A stretch of DNA of 64,000 nucleotides from the NCBI RefSeq assembly GCF_001613145.1, contig NZ_BDBU01000002.1:1-64000 (forward strand), read 5' to 3'. The notes beneath the pieces are model-generated. The model searched no databases. It saw only the letters and a list, made by a program, of their open reading frames with translations, and was not told the origin of the DNA. A program made the translations under genes and the position numbers. Source of the stretch: Nocardia jejuensis NBRC 103114 (lineage in GTDB: Bacteria > Actinomycetota > Actinomycetes > Mycobacteriales > Mycobacteriaceae). Shown piece after piece: positions 20,282 to 29,202 of the stretch (positions are counted from its first letter, which is position 1; each line of letters begins with the position of its first letter).

Positions 20282-21609
20282 CGGTCCACCCCACCCATCA
20301 CCGGGTCGATACTCGCCACTGCGGCAATGACATCCGCGACCAGGCCGCCCTCGCAGGTCGCCGCGACGGCCTGCAGATTCGTGAACGAGGGATCGCGGTA
20401 GTGCACGCGATAGGGCCGCGTGCCACCGTCGCTGATCATGTGCACGCCCAGCTCGCCGCGCGGAGACTCCACCGCCACGTACACCTGGCCCGGCGGGACC
20501 CGCAGGCCCTCGGTCACCAGCTTGAAGTGGTGGATGAGCGACTCCATCGAGGAGCCCATGATCTTGGAGATGTGCTTGGGGGAGTTGCCCAGCCCGTCCG
20601 GGCCCAGCTCCAGATCCGCCGGCCAGGCGAACTTCTTGTCCTCCACCATGATCGGGCCCGGGCGCAGCTTGTCCAGGCACTGCTCGACGATCTTGAGCGA
20701 CTCCTTCATCTCGTTCACCCGGATGAGGTAGCGCCCGTAGCAGTCACAGCCGGTGTCGACCATGACGTCGAACTCGTAGTTCTCGTAGCCGCAGTACGGC
20801 TGCGCCTTGCGCAGATCGTGCGGCAGACCGGTGGAGCGCAGCACCGGGCCGGTGATGCCCAGCGCCATGCACCCGGTCAGGTCCAGGTACCCGACATTGC
20901 GGGTGCGGGCCTTCCAGATCGGGTTCTCGTTGAGGAGCAACTCCATGTCCCGCAACCGCTTCGGCATGAGCGCCAGCAGATCGCGGACCTTCTCGACGCT
21001 GTCCTCGGCCAGATCCTGGGCCAGGCCGCCGGGCCGGATGAACGCGTGGTTCATCCGCAGGCCGGTGATGTTCTCGAACACGTCGAGAATCAGTTCGCGT
21101 TCGCGGAAGCCGAACAGCATCGGGGTGAGCGCGCCCAGCTCCATTCCGCCGGTGGCCAGCGCCACCAGATGCGAGGAGATCCGGTTGAGCTCCATGAGCA
21201 TCACCCGGATGACGCTGGCGCGCTCGGGTACGTCCTCGGTGATGCCGAGCAGCTTCTCGACGCCCAGGCAGTAGGCCGTCTCGTTGAAGAACGGTGAGAG
21301 GTAGTCCATCCGGGTCACGAAGGTCACGCCCTGCACCCAGTTGCGGTATTCGAGATTCTTCTCGATACCGGTGTGCAGATAGCCGATGCCGCAGCGGGCC
21401 TCGGTGACGGTCTCGCCCTCGATCTCGAGAATGAGCCGCAGCACCCCGTGTGTGGAGGGGTGCTGCGGGCCCATGTTCACGACGATCCGCTCTTCGGCGG
21501 CGCCGTCCAGGCTGGCGGTGAACTCGTCCCAGTCGTTGCCCACGACGGTGACGTCGCGTTCGGGTCGCTGGGTGTGCTCGCGCGGGGTGTCGATGCCGAT
21601 GTCGTTCAT
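20278..21609 (-). CDS. nuoD: NADH-quinone oxidoreductase subunit D
   Basis: A 443-residue subunit of the quinone-binding site (49-kDa type). The start is ATG 21609, sharing one base with the nuoC stop, with GGAGG about 11 bases upstream. Signatures are [21 protein letters not shown] with the quinone-site His, [12 protein letters not shown], and [14 protein letters not shown] near the C-terminus. It is a separate gene from nuoC, as in other actinobacteria. The end overlaps nuoE by 4 bases. Confidence 0.97.
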   Translation of the reverse strand: MNDIGIDTPREHTQRPERDVTVVGNDWDEFTASLDGAAEERIVVNMGPQHPSTHGVLRLILEIEGETVTEARCGIGYLHTGIEKNLEYRNWVQGVTFVTRMDYLSPFFNETAYCLGVEKLLGITEDVPERASVIRVMLMELNRISSHLVALATGGMELGALTPMLFGFRERELILDVFENITGLRMNHAFIRPGGLAQDLAEDSVEKVRDLLALMPKRLRDMELLLNENPIWKARTRNVGYLDLTGCMALGITGPVLRSTGLPHDLRKAQPYCGYENYEFDVMVDTGCDCYGRYLIRVNEMKESLKIVEQCLDKLRPGPIMVEDKKFAWPADLELGPDGLGNSPKHISKIMGSSMESLIHHFKLVTEGLRVPPGQVYVAVESPRGELGVHMISDGGTRPYRVHYRDPSFTNLQAVAATCEGGLVADVIAAVASIDPVMGGVDR

Positions 21610-22373
21610 CAGGAGTAAGACCTCCGCTCGTCGGGCGGCGGGATGCGCGCGCCCTTGTATTCGACCGGGATTCCGCCGAGCGGGTAGTCCTTGCGCTGCG
21701 GATGCCCGCGCCAGTCGTCCGGCATGGCGATGCGGGTCAGCGAGGGGTGACCGTCGAACAGGATGCCGAAGAAGTCGTAGGTCTCGCGCTCGTGCCAGTC
21801 CGTGGTCGGATACACGGAATACAGCGAGGGGAGATGCGGATCCGCGTCGGGGATCGAGACTTCCAGCCGCACCCGGCGATTGTGGGTGATGGAATTGAGG
21901 TGATAGACCGCGTGCAGTTCCCGGCCGGTGTCCTCCGGATAGTGCGCGCCGTTGACCCCGAGGCACAGCTCGAAACGCAGCGCGGCATTGTCCCGCAGCG
22001 TCTTCGCGACCAGCGGCAGATGCTCGCGGCGCACGTGCAGGGTGAGCTCATCGCGGAAGACCACGATCTTCTCGATGGCCTCCTCGAACGGCGAGCCCAG
22101 TGCCTTGCGCAGCAGGGCGACCAGCTCGTCGAAGTAGCCGCCCCACGGCGGCGGGGTGCCGCCGGGCAGGCGCACGGTGCGGCTCAGCCCGCCGTAGCCG
22201 GAGGTGTCACCGGTGCCCGAAACGCCGAACATGCCCTTTCGCGTCCCGATTACTTCATCGTCGGGGGCGGAGGGCACCTCGGGTTCTGTTGTCTCGGTGC
22301 GGTTTTGGTTCTTCGGATCCACGACGGTCGCCTCCGGAGGGCTTTCCGTGCCGGACGGTGTATCGAACGTCAT
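21609..22373 (-). CDS. nuoC: NADH-quinone oxidoreductase subunit C
   Basis: A 254-residue peripheral-arm subunit (30-kDa type). It starts at ATG 22373, overlapping the nuoB stop by 4 bases. The first 75 residues form a hydrophilic actinobacterial extension ([15 protein letters not shown], then [20 protein letters not shown]). The conserved core ends with the family signature [19 protein letters not shown] and [16 protein letters not shown]. It overlaps nuoD by one base. Confidence 0.97.
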   Translation of the reverse strand: MTFDTPSGTESPPEATVVDPKNQNRTETTEPEVPSAPDDEVIGTRKGMFGVSGTGDTSGYGGLSRTVRLPGGTPPPWGGYFDELVALLRKALGSPFEEAIEKIVVFRDELTLHVRREHLPLVAKTLRDNAALRFELCLGVNGAHYPEDTGRELHAVYHLNSITHNRRVRLEVSIPDADPHLPSLYSVYPTTDWHERETYDFFGILFDGHPSLTRIAMPDDWRGHPQRKDYPLGGIPVEYKGARIPPPDERRSYS

Positions 22374-22924
22374 CGCAACAGCCCCTTCAACTGGATAGTG
22401 GGGGTGCTGGCGAGTGCGGCGGCCTCGGCGGCGCGCACGGCCTCCTCGCGATTGACGCCGAGCGGCATTTCCTGAATCTTCTCGTGCAGCTTCAGGATCG
22501 CGTTCAACAGCATCTCCGGCCGCGGCGGGCAGCCGGGCAGGTAGATGTCGACCGGCACGACGTGATCGACGCCCTGCACGATGGCGTAGTTGTTGAACAT
22601 GCCGCCCGAGGACGCGCAGACACCCATGGCCAGTACCCATTTGGGTTCGGTCATCTGGTCGTAGACCTGACGCAGCACCGGGGCCATCTTCTGGCTCACC
22701 CGGCCCGCGACGATCATCAGATCGGCCTGGCGCGGCGAGGCGCGGAACGCCTCCATGCCGAAGCGGGCGATATCGAAGCGGCCACCACCGGTGGCCATCA
22801 TCTCGATCGCGCAGCACGCCAAGCCGAATGTGGCCGGCCACAACGAACTCTTGCGCAGATAGCCGGCGAAATCCTCTACCGTGCTCAGCAGAAATCCACT
22901 GGGCAGTTTCTCTTCGAGACCCAT
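22370..22924 (-). CDS. nuoB: NADH-quinone oxidoreductase subunit B
   Basis: A 184-residue subunit that binds the terminal 4Fe-4S cluster N2 and hands electrons to quinone. The cluster ligands are the tandem cysteines in [14 protein letters not shown], the Cys of [14 protein letters not shown] and the Cys of [10 protein letters not shown]. It begins 71 bases after the nuoA stop, the only sizeable gap within the operon; I see no terminator there. It overlaps nuoC by 4 bases. Confidence 0.97.
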   Translation of the reverse strand: MGLEEKLPSGFLLSTVEDFAGYLRKSSLWPATFGLACCAIEMMATGGGRFDIARFGMEAFRASPRQADLMIVAGRVSQKMAPVLRQVYDQMTEPKWVLAMGVCASSGGMFNNYAIVQGVDHVVPVDIYLPGCPPRPEMLLNAILKLHEKIQEMPLGVNREEAVRAAEAAALASTPTIQLKGLLR

Positions 22925-22995
22925 GTCGGACTACTTCTCCCGTGGCTCATCCCCGCGAAAACGGGGAGCACTTGTCGAAAATCCCCCTGCGCGAA

Positions 22996-23376
22996 TCAAT
23001 CCCAGCTGAGGCCGCCTCGCCGCCATTCGTAGGCGTAGGCCACCGAGACGTTGAAGATGAACAACGCCATCGCCGCCAGGCCGAACAGACCCAGCGAGTC
23101 GAAGTGCACGGCCCAGGGGTACAGGAAGACGATCTCGATATCGAAGATTATGAACAGCATCGCGGTGAGGTAGTACTTCACCGGGAAGCGTTGTCCCCCA
23201 GTATTTCCCGGGCCGCCGCCGACGGCGTGCGGAGTGGGTTCGATACCGCATTCGTAGGGCTCGAGCTTGGCTCGGTTGTAGCGTTTCGGGCCGACGAGGG
23301 ACGCCAGACCGATGGAGAACAACCCGAACGCGGCGGCAACCGCGCCGAGTACGAGTGTCGGAACCTCGATATTCAC
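22996..23376 (-). CDS. nuoA: NADH-quinone oxidoreductase subunit A
   Basis: A 126-residue membrane subunit with three helices, first gene of the complex I operon. I choose GTG 23376, with GGAGGGG about 10 bases upstream, over an earlier in-frame start whose added residues are arginine-rich. Signatures are LEPYECGIEP and FPVKYYLTAMLFIIFDIEIVF in which conserved Asp/Glu residues contribute to the quinone chamber. A CRP/GlxR-like site lies about 180 bases upstream. The receiver-protein gene upstream is on the same strand. Confidence 0.97.
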   Translation of the reverse strand: MNIEVPTLVLGAVAAAFGLFSIGLASLVGPKRYNRAKLEPYECGIEPTPHAVGGGPGNTGGQRFPVKYYLTAMLFIIFDIEIVFLYPWAVHFDSLGLFGLAAMALFIFNVSVAYAYEWRRGGLSWD

Positions 23377-23761
23377 AACGGCACTACCCCTCCTGCACGC
23401 TGGACGCACGGGCTATGTGCGCAACTGGACGGCAATCGCCGAGGCGGGCTGACATCGTCGTCTGCCGGGCCAGTTCCACCCCAGGGCACCGCTCATCGAG
23501 GGCACGGACGTTCGGGGACTGACGCGGAAACTACATTGATGCCTGGGCCCGCGCTCGTGTGAGCTACGGCACAGCCTACAACTCAGCCGTGAAGATACAT
23601 GACGTTTCGCGATGGTGTTTGATCGAATTCGGAATGGTCTTTTATGACCGATTGGACGGAATCGCGAACGTCACGTGACACAGATTTCCCCTGGTGCGGG
23701 GACGGGTGAGCGAGGTATTCCGGCGGCGATCACCGCCGGTGTGAACCGCGAGAACGCGGGG
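23377..23761. other. nuo promoter region
   Basis: A 385-base gap between the receiver gene and nuoA, on average less GC-rich in its centre (about 23580-23680) than the coding DNA. It contains a CRP/GlxR-like palindrome (listed separately) and a short TCACGTGA palindrome near 23671-23678. I cannot place a clear -10/-35 pair. No protein-like frame exists here. The size and position suit a regulated promoter for the whole nuo operon. Confidence 0.6.
23559..23574. promoter_or_regulatory. Candidate CRP/GlxR binding site upstream of nuoA
   Basis: The 16 bases TGTGAGCTACGGCACA match the actinobacterial CRP/GlxR consensus TGTGA-NNTANN-TCACA at all defined positions except one (G for T at position 12). 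The site is centred about 190 bases upstream of the nuoA start. cAMP-responsive regulators of this family control respiration and carbon use in corynebacteria and mycobacteria. Actual binding here is inference. Confidence 0.55.
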
Positions 23762-24181
23762 TCAGGCCGCGGAACGACCGCGCAGGACGCCGAGTACCGC
23801 GTCCGTGAGGCGGATCGGGTCGATCGGATGCGATACCGCGGCATCCGCGCGCGACCAATTCGCCAGCCAGGCGTCGTCGGGACGGCCGGTCAGCACCAGG
23901 ATCGGGGGGCAGTCGTCGATTTCGTCCTTGAGCTGTTTGGCCAGCCCGAGACCACCGGTCGGCGCGGATTCGCCGTCCAGAATGGCCAGATCCAGGTCAT
24001 GGGCGTCCATGTGCTCGATCACGACCGATCCGGTTGCCACCTCGAGATACTCGATCGCGGGTAGATCCGGGTGCGGCCTCCTGCCCAACGCCAGCATGAC
24101 CTGGCTTCGAGTATCGGCATCGTTGCTGTACACCAGCACCCGCAAAGCGGCGGAACGCTTCGTATCGGCCACGCCCCGCAT
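23762..24181 (-). CDS. Orphan receiver-domain protein (Rv3143-like)
   Basis: A 139-residue stand-alone receiver domain with no output domain. ATG 24181 is chosen; a GTG three codons later is possible. The phosphoacceptor is Asp69 (LAILDGE) and the switch Thr is Thr98 (VLTGRPDDAW). The usual acidic pair is reduced (VLVYSNDAD) and the conserved Lys before Pro is replaced by His118 (VSHPIDP), so phosphorylation chemistry may differ. The sequence (MLALGRRPHPDLP, YLEVATG) and the position upstream of nuoA recall Rv3143 of M. tuberculosis, whose gene also lies near nuoA. A link to respiratory control is inferred from synteny only. Confidence 0.85.
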   Translation of the reverse strand: MRGVADTKRSAALRVLVYSNDADTRSQVMLALGRRPHPDLPAIEYLEVATGSVVIEHMDAHDLDLAILDGESAPTGGLGLAKQLKDEIDDCPPILVLTGRPDDAWLANWSRADAAVSHPIDPIRLTDAVLGVLRGRSAA

Positions 24182-24406
24182 GCTACGGCCCTGGTGGCGA
24201 TCCTCGTGGCAGCTTCGCTCGAACTGCTGCGCGCGTCGCGGAAAGCCGTGCCGCCCAATGAGTTGACGGCTGTCGAACCGAGGAGCAGAACCGGTAACAT
24301 CCGGCAAATGAGAGGAAACGCCGCTCGGGGACGGAACGAAACCCGTGCGCGGCCCGATGTTCGGGCAGGGACATTCGCCGACCCTTTCCGATGAGAGTTG
24401 GCTGCC

Positions 24407-25624
24407 GTGAGTGCTGGTGCGCAACACCGTGAACGTTCGGTGACCTCGGCCCTGCGCCGCAAGGCCGGGGTGGTCGCCGGGCGGGTGGAAGTGGTGCCCG
24501 GCGGCCATCTCGTCGCATCCGTCGACGGCGTCATCGTTGTTGTCGCACACCGCGATCCGGAACCGGTGACCGCCGACTCGCGATCGATGATGGTGCTCGA
24601 GACCGTCCTGCGGCTGGTCCGCGACTCCGCCTCGCGGGAAACCCGGCGTACCGGACGGGCCTTCGCGCAATCGGTCAGCGACTGGATCATGAACCGCGAC
24701 GACGAGGACCGCATCGAATTCGGTGTGCTGACACCGGGGACCCGCGGATTGGCGGTATTCCTGCACGGCAACGTGACCGCCGTGCTCGACGGCGACCGCA
24801 AGGAAGTACTGCACGGGCGCGACGCCGGATTCAGCGTCGATCGCATGGTCGTGCCCCCGCCGTCTCACGCCGCCGCGGTGTTCGTGGACGAGGAGCATCC
24901 TCGCGACGATCTGCCCGCACCCGGCATCTGGTCCTTGACCGAGGGGCGCATGCCCGGTGCGGGGGCGGTCGCGTGGTTCACCGAGACGCCCCCGAACCCG
25001 TCGGAGCAAGGTGCCGCCGCACGGTCGACCACAAGCTCGGCCGCGGGCGAGCGAACAGCGGACCAGACCCCGCTCTCCCTCGACACGGGGGATTCGGGTG
25101 GGCGCGAGGCGAACCCGGTCGAGTCGGATCGAGCGCGGCAGCCTCGCGGGTGGCCGAGTGTTCGGGTCCGGGGATACGAATGTCCTCGGCACCATCTGAA
25201 CGATCCACGCTCGACATCGTGCGGGGTGTGCGGATATCGGATCGATCAGCTGTCGGGGGTGCCGGCCGAGGGAGTTCGGCCGTCCCTGGGAATGCTGCGG
25301 CTCGACGACGGGAGCGCGTATCCGCTGGACGCGGATCTGGTGATCGGACGGGAACCGGAGTTGTCGGCGCAGGTACGGCATGGGGCGAGGGCGGTTCGGG
25401 TCGAGGACGGCTCCGGTGGCATGTCCCGCGTGCACGCGGAGATCCGGCTGGTGGGCTGGGACGTGACGGTGCTGGATCGCGGTTCGGCGAACGGCACCCA
25501 TGTCCGCTCACCCGCCCGCCCGGAATGGACGCGGGCCACCCCCGGCCACCCCGTGATCCTCGCCGCCGGCAGTCAGGTGCTGCTCGGCGGTCGAATCTTC
25601 ACCTTCGACTCGGCCGGTGCCTGA
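24407..25624 (+). CDS. FHA-domain protein with zinc-ribbon-like motif
   Basis: A 405-residue soluble protein; GTG 24407 is the likely start though the ribosome site is weak, and a GTG further in is possible. Residues about 1-160 form an uncharacterised domain (GGHLVASVDGVIVVVAHRD, FLHGNVTAVLDGD). A Pro/Ser/Thr-rich linker follows. Residues about 255-280 hold a C-x3-H ... C-x2-C arrangement (ECPRHH, SCGVCGYR) suggesting a bound zinc. The C-terminal FHA domain has GREPE, GMSRVHAEI and GSANGTHV, the phosphothreonine-binding residues. FHA proteins read Ser/Thr-kinase signals. It diverges from the receiver gene and may be cotranscribed with the flavoprotein behind it. Confidence 0.85.
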   Translation: MSAGAQHRERSVTSALRRKAGVVAGRVEVVPGGHLVASVDGVIVVVAHRDPEPVTADSRSMMVLETVLRLVRDSASRETRRTGRAFAQSVSDWIMNRDDEDRIEFGVLTPGTRGLAVFLHGNVTAVLDGDRKEVLHGRDAGFSVDRMVVPPPSHAAAVFVDEEHPRDDLPAPGIWSLTEGRMPGAGAVAWFTETPPNPSEQGAAARSTTSSAAGERTADQTPLSLDTGDSGGREANPVESDRARQPRGWPSVRVRGYECPRHHLNDPRSTSCGVCGYRIDQLSGVPAEGVRPSLGMLRLDDGSAYPLDADLVIGREPELSAQVRHGARAVRVEDGSGGMSRVHAEIRLVGWDVTVLDRGSANGTHVRSPARPEWTRATPGHPVILAAGSQVLLGGRIFTFDSAGA

Positions 25625-25692
25625 GGGGAATATCGCCGATCGACTCGAGTAGCGTCTGTGGGGAGACACTCGACGATCGTGAGGAGAACGCC

Positions 25693-27063
25693 GTGCCTGC
25701 CGAGGCTGTGGATGTCGTGGTGATCGGAATGGGACCGGGCGGGGAGGACGCGGCGACCCGGCTCGCCAAAGCCGGACTCGCGGTGGTCGGTGTCGAAGGC
25801 CGGCTCGTCGGCGGTGAATGCCCGTACTACGCGTGTGTGCCGACCAAGATCATGGTCCGCGCGGCCGGCGCGCTGGCCGAGGCGCGACGGGTGAACGGAC
25901 TCGCGGGATCTGCCACGGTGCAGCCGAATTGGGATCCGGTCGCCGCGCGGATTCGCGACGAGGCGACCGATGACTGGGACGACACCGTCGCGGTGGAGCG
26001 CTTCGAGAAGGCGGGCGGCGCCTTCGTGCGCGGCTGGGGCCGGATCTCCGCGCCCGGCGAGGTCACCGTCGCGACCGACGCCGGTGACCGGGTGTTCCGC
26101 GCGAACAAGGCGATCGTCCTGAATCCCGGTACGGCTCCGGCGGTTCCGCCGCTGCGGGGCTTGGCCGGAACCCCGTACTGGACCAACCGGGAAGCCGTCA
26201 CCGCCACCGAGGTCCCCGATTCGCTCATCGTGCTGGGTGGAGGCCCGGTCGGCGTCGAGTTCGCGCAGATCTTCGCCCGATTCGGTGCGAAGGTCACCGT
26301 CGTGGTGCCCCGGCGGTTACTGCCGCAGGACGAACCCGAGGCGGGGGAGTTGCTGGCGAAAGTTTTCGAGGCCGAGGGCATTACGGTCCGCACCGGCGTG
26401 CGCGGCACGGGTGTCTCCCACGACGGCGGTGCATTCGCCCTCGAGCTCGACGGCGGTGAAACCCTTCGCGCGCAACAACTCCTGATCGCGACCGGTCGGC
26501 GTACCGACTTCGCGGCCCTGGGCATCGGTGCCATCGGCCTCGACGAGTCCGCCAAATCCATTGCGGTGAACGAGCACATGCGCGCCGCCGACGGCGTCTG
26601 GGTGATCGGCGATGTCGCGGGTCACGGTGCCTTCACCCACATGTCCATGTATCAGTCCCGAATCGCGGTGCGGGACATCCTCGGTGAGCCCGGTGCTCCC
26701 GCGGACTACCGAGCCGTTCCCCGGGTGACGTTCACCGACCCCGAAATCGGTGCGGTGGGCCTCACCGAAGAGCAAGCGCGTGCGGCCGGATTGACCGTCC
26801 GCACCGGCATCACCGACCTCACCACCTCGACTCGCGGCTGGATTCACAAGGTGGGCAACGCCGGTTTCATCAAACTCGTCGAAGACGCCGACCGAGGTGT
26901 CCTGGTCGGCGCCACGTCCGCGGGCCCGGACGGCGGTGAAGTCCTGGGCGCGCTGGTCGTCGCCGTGCATGCCCAAGTCCCCACCGCGACCCTCCGCGAG
27001 ATGATCTACGCCTATCCGACGTTCCACCGCGCCATCGAATCCGCTCTGGACGCGCTGGGGTGA
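25693..27063 (+). CDS. Pyridine nucleotide-disulfide oxidoreductase (Lpd/MerA-like)
   Basis: A 456-residue FAD/NAD(P) enzyme from GTG 25693 with GAGGAG 7 bases upstream. FAD-binding GMGPGG begins near residue 12. The redox cysteines Cys43 and Cys48 lie in GGECPYYACVPTK, a variant of the classical CxxxxC site. The NAD(P) motif is VLGGGPVGVEFAQIF, and the second FAD motif is VWVIGDVAGHG. The C-terminal His-Glu pair of lipoamide dehydrogenase is absent: the equivalent segment reads YAYPTFHRAIESAL. So it is unlikely to be the dehydrogenase of the 2-oxoacid complexes. The substrate is unknown; a thiol or quinone reductase role is possible. Confidence 0.88.
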   Translation: MPAEAVDVVVIGMGPGGEDAATRLAKAGLAVVGVEGRLVGGECPYYACVPTKIMVRAAGALAEARRVNGLAGSATVQPNWDPVAARIRDEATDDWDDTVAVERFEKAGGAFVRGWGRISAPGEVTVATDAGDRVFRANKAIVLNPGTAPAVPPLRGLAGTPYWTNREAVTATEVPDSLIVLGGGPVGVEFAQIFARFGAKVTVVVPRRLLPQDEPEAGELLAKVFEAEGITVRTGVRGTGVSHDGGAFALELDGGETLRAQQLLIATGRRTDFAALGIGAIGLDESAKSIAVNEHMRAADGVWVIGDVAGHGAFTHMSMYQSRIAVRDILGEPGAPADYRAVPRVTFTDPEIGAVGLTEEQARAAGLTVRTGITDLTTSTRGWIHKVGNAGFIKLVEDADRGVLVGATSAGPDGGEVLGALVVAVHAQVPTATLREMIYAYPTFHRAIESALDALG

Positions 27064-27136
27064 GCTGCGAACCGGATGGTTCCCTGCTGTCGCGGGGTTC
27101 GTCGATCCCGGAGAACCGCGCTGTCGCAGTGTGATT

Positions 27137-27163
27137 GCCGCCGTGGGTGCCGGCCACGGCGGC
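27137..27163. terminator. Hairpin between convergent genes
   Basis: A perfect 10-base stem, GCCGCCGTGG (27137-27146) pairing with CCACGGCGGC (27154-27163), with a 7-base loop. It lies between the ends of the flavoprotein gene and the SDR gene. There is no T run, as in many actinomycete terminators. It can serve both directions. Confidence 0.6.
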
Positions 27164-27170
27164 CCAGGAG

Positions 27171-28142
27171 CTAGTTGTTCGCGGGTGCGGGCTGTGCCTT
27201 CTCGGCACCGGTGACCGGATTCTTGCCGGGAGGCGGGGTGGCCGGGAGGGGCGCCTTTTCGGGCATGTAGAGGTGGACCTGGTTGAGGCTGTAGTGGGCC
27301 AGGCCGGGCAGGAGCCGGTTGAACCAGATGCACAGCGCGCCGTGCAGGTTCTCCAGATGGTCGGGGCGGCGAATGATGGCATCGACCAGCATGTCCACGG
27401 CGGCATCGGCGGACAGGGCCTTGTAACCGCTCCAGCCCAGCGCCGCGCTCATATCGGTGGCGACCAGCGGGAGCCGGACATCGGTGAAAGCGACTCCGTC
27501 GGAATAGCATTCGTTGGCCGCGATCCGCATGACCGCCTCGAGGGCGGCCTTGGAGCCGACGTAGGCGGAGAAGCGCGGAATGTCGGTGATCACGCCGAGC
27601 GAGGAGCTGGACACGATATGACCCGAGCCGCGGCGGCGCATCTCGGGCAGGAAACGCAGGATCAGCCCGACCGGCGCGTAGTAGTTGATCCGCATGGTGC
27701 GTTCGAAGTCGTGCAGACGGTTTTCGGACTCGGCGAGCGAACGGAAGATGGACCGGCCCGCGTTGTTGACGAGAATGTCGGGGGCGCCGAACTCGACGAG
27801 CACCTCGTCCGCGAACTTCTCCACACCCTCGGAGGTGGACAGGTCGGAAGTGATCGCGAACGCCTGCCCGCCCCGCTCGTGAATCTCGGCGACCAGTTGA
27901 TCCAGTTCGCTGGTGCGGCGGGCGGTGACGACGACGGTCGCTCCCGCCTCTGCCACCCGCAGGGACAGCGCGCGGCCGATTCCGCTGGAGGCCCCGGTGA
28001 TCACCACGGTCTTGCCGGCCACGCGATCACGCAGGGACGGCGCGAAAGGGTTCGGCAAACGGTGCGGCACAGTCAAGACGTTGATCACCTGCCGGGTCAA
28101 TTCATGCTGGACTCCTGCGAAGATCTTGCCTATGCTCATCAT
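27171..28142 (-). CDS. Short-chain dehydrogenase/reductase
   Basis: A 323-residue SDR. Two adjacent ATGs (28142 and 28139) open the frame; upstream sequence in the same frame is not protein-like. The NAD(P) motif is GASSGIG at residues 50-56, NNAG is at 126-129, the catalytic Ser is in SSSS near 178-181, and Tyr194 and Lys198 (YVGSK) complete the site. A N-terminal helix-rich extension and a C-terminal Pro-rich tail (LPATPPPGKNP) resemble mycobacterial acyl-reductase-like SDRs. The substrate may be a fatty acyl or ketone compound, by inference. A 9-bp inverted repeat sits just upstream. Confidence 0.88.
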   Translation of the reverse strand: MMSIGKIFAGVQHELTRQVINVLTVPHRLPNPFAPSLRDRVAGKTVVITGASSGIGRALSLRVAEAGATVVVTARRTSELDQLVAEIHERGGQAFAITSDLSTSEGVEKFADEVLVEFGAPDILVNNAGRSIFRSLAESENRLHDFERTMRINYYAPVGLILRFLPEMRRRGSGHIVSSSSLGVITDIPRFSAYVGSKAALEAVMRIAANECYSDGVAFTDVRLPLVATDMSAALGWSGYKALSADAAVDMLVDAIIRRPDHLENLHGALCIWFNRLLPGLAHYSLNQVHLYMPEKAPLPATPPPGKNPVTGAEKAQPAPANN

Positions 28143-28160
28143 CCCACTACACCACTTCCG

Positions 28161-28199
28161 AAGATCGAAATACTCTGCGCGACTATGATATTCGATCTT
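28161..28199. promoter_or_regulatory. Inverted repeat upstream of SDR gene
   Basis: AAGATCGAA (28161-28169) and TTCGATCTT (28191-28199) form a perfect 9-base inverted repeat with a 21-base, AT-richer spacer, starting 19 bases upstream of the SDR start. The two half-sites are three helical turns apart, which fits a dimeric regulator binding over the promoter. No regulator gene is adjacent on that side. Confidence 0.45.
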
Positions 28200-28585
28200 G
28201 GGGACTTCGCGCGCTCCAGGTGTCTCCGGGTGGGCTCCGGTCGAGTGCCTGCGTGCGGGCACACACTCTCGGAAAGTGCCGGGATCAGCGAACCAGTCCT
28301 CGCAGCTACTGCGCGCAGTCGTCCGTGCGCATCGGGAATTTCCGATCACCGACGCCGCACGACACCGTGTCTCGGGAGCGCGAACCGGAAAGTGTCCTCG
28401 CGCCAACGCTTTCTGCCGGTTGCCTGCCGCGGTCGAGCGGCGGCCACCCCGCGATGCGGCAGGGCGGTCACGGGGCACTGCGCGCGCAGGTGGTTTCGAG
28501 CGGCGGCGGGCGTGGGCGACGGATGCTCTCGTCGTCGGTGCACGCATGTCGTCGGCCTGGCCCCGGCCTGTCGTTAGAATCGCTC
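28200..28585. other. Gene-free stretch
   Basis: About 390 bases between the SDR promoter and the next plus-strand gene. Open frames cross it on both strands but their translations are arginine-rich with poor ribosome sites. Nothing else is recognisable. Confidence 0.35.
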
Positions 28586-29056
28586 ATGACGCCGAGAGAA
28601 CTGTTCTTCCAACTGGGAGCCGATCGCCGGCGACAGGTTCACCTGTCGTTGTGCCAGGATGCCCTGACGACCTGGGTCGCCTACGCCGGGGCCGCGCGGT
28701 CCCCGCTGCGGTACCGCGACTCGGTCGTCGGGATGCGGCACCGGGTGGATGTCGAGCTTCCGGCCGACGCCCTGCGCTCCGCCTGCGCCGGTGTGGATCT
28801 CGCGGATATCGCCACCCGATATCTCGAGCCCATCACCGCCCTGCAAGACGACGATCTCACCTTCCCCGACCCGGTCGAGTTCGCCTACTACGCGATCTAC
28901 AACTGCTTTCGCAAATATGTTGTCGGTGAGGACATCTCGGAGTGGCTGATCGTCAACCAGGCGCTGTCGGCCCACGACGACGCCGAAGCGGCATCACGCC
29001 TGACGCGCACGATCGACGAGATCGGCCCGGCCGCGAGCGGGAACGGCGACCGGTGA
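28586..29056 (+). CDS. Hypothetical protein
   Basis: A 156-residue soluble protein from ATG 28586; the frame is open further upstream but that part is not protein-like. It begins TPRELFFQLGADRRRQVHLS and contains EFAYYAIYNCFRKYVVGED. No signal peptide, membrane segment or motif is recognisable. The composition and codon use are those of a real gene. No ribosome site is clear. Function unknown; nearby genes do not suggest one. Confidence 0.6.
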   Translation: MTPRELFFQLGADRRRQVHLSLCQDALTTWVAYAGAARSPLRYRDSVVGMRHRVDVELPADALRSACAGVDLADIATRYLEPITALQDDDLTFPDPVEFAYYAIYNCFRKYVVGEDISEWLIVNQALSAHDDAEAASRLTRTIDEIGPAASGNGDR

Positions 29057-29202
29057 GATGCCGGTCGGCATCGCTGTACGGCGACCGTCGATTGCGACCG
29101 AGGGGCCGATCTCGCAACCGATGAGAAACCTGCCCGGCACCGATGAATTCGGCCGACCCGGCCAGTCGTATCCAGCAACCCGACGCTACGAAAGGACAAC
29201 CG

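Noticed and set aside
24973..25692. 240-codon N-terminal extension of the flavin oxidoreductase frame
   Set aside because: It overlaps the FHA gene in another frame and is Arg/Gly/Ser-rich; a GTG with GAGGAG at 25693 is the proper start.
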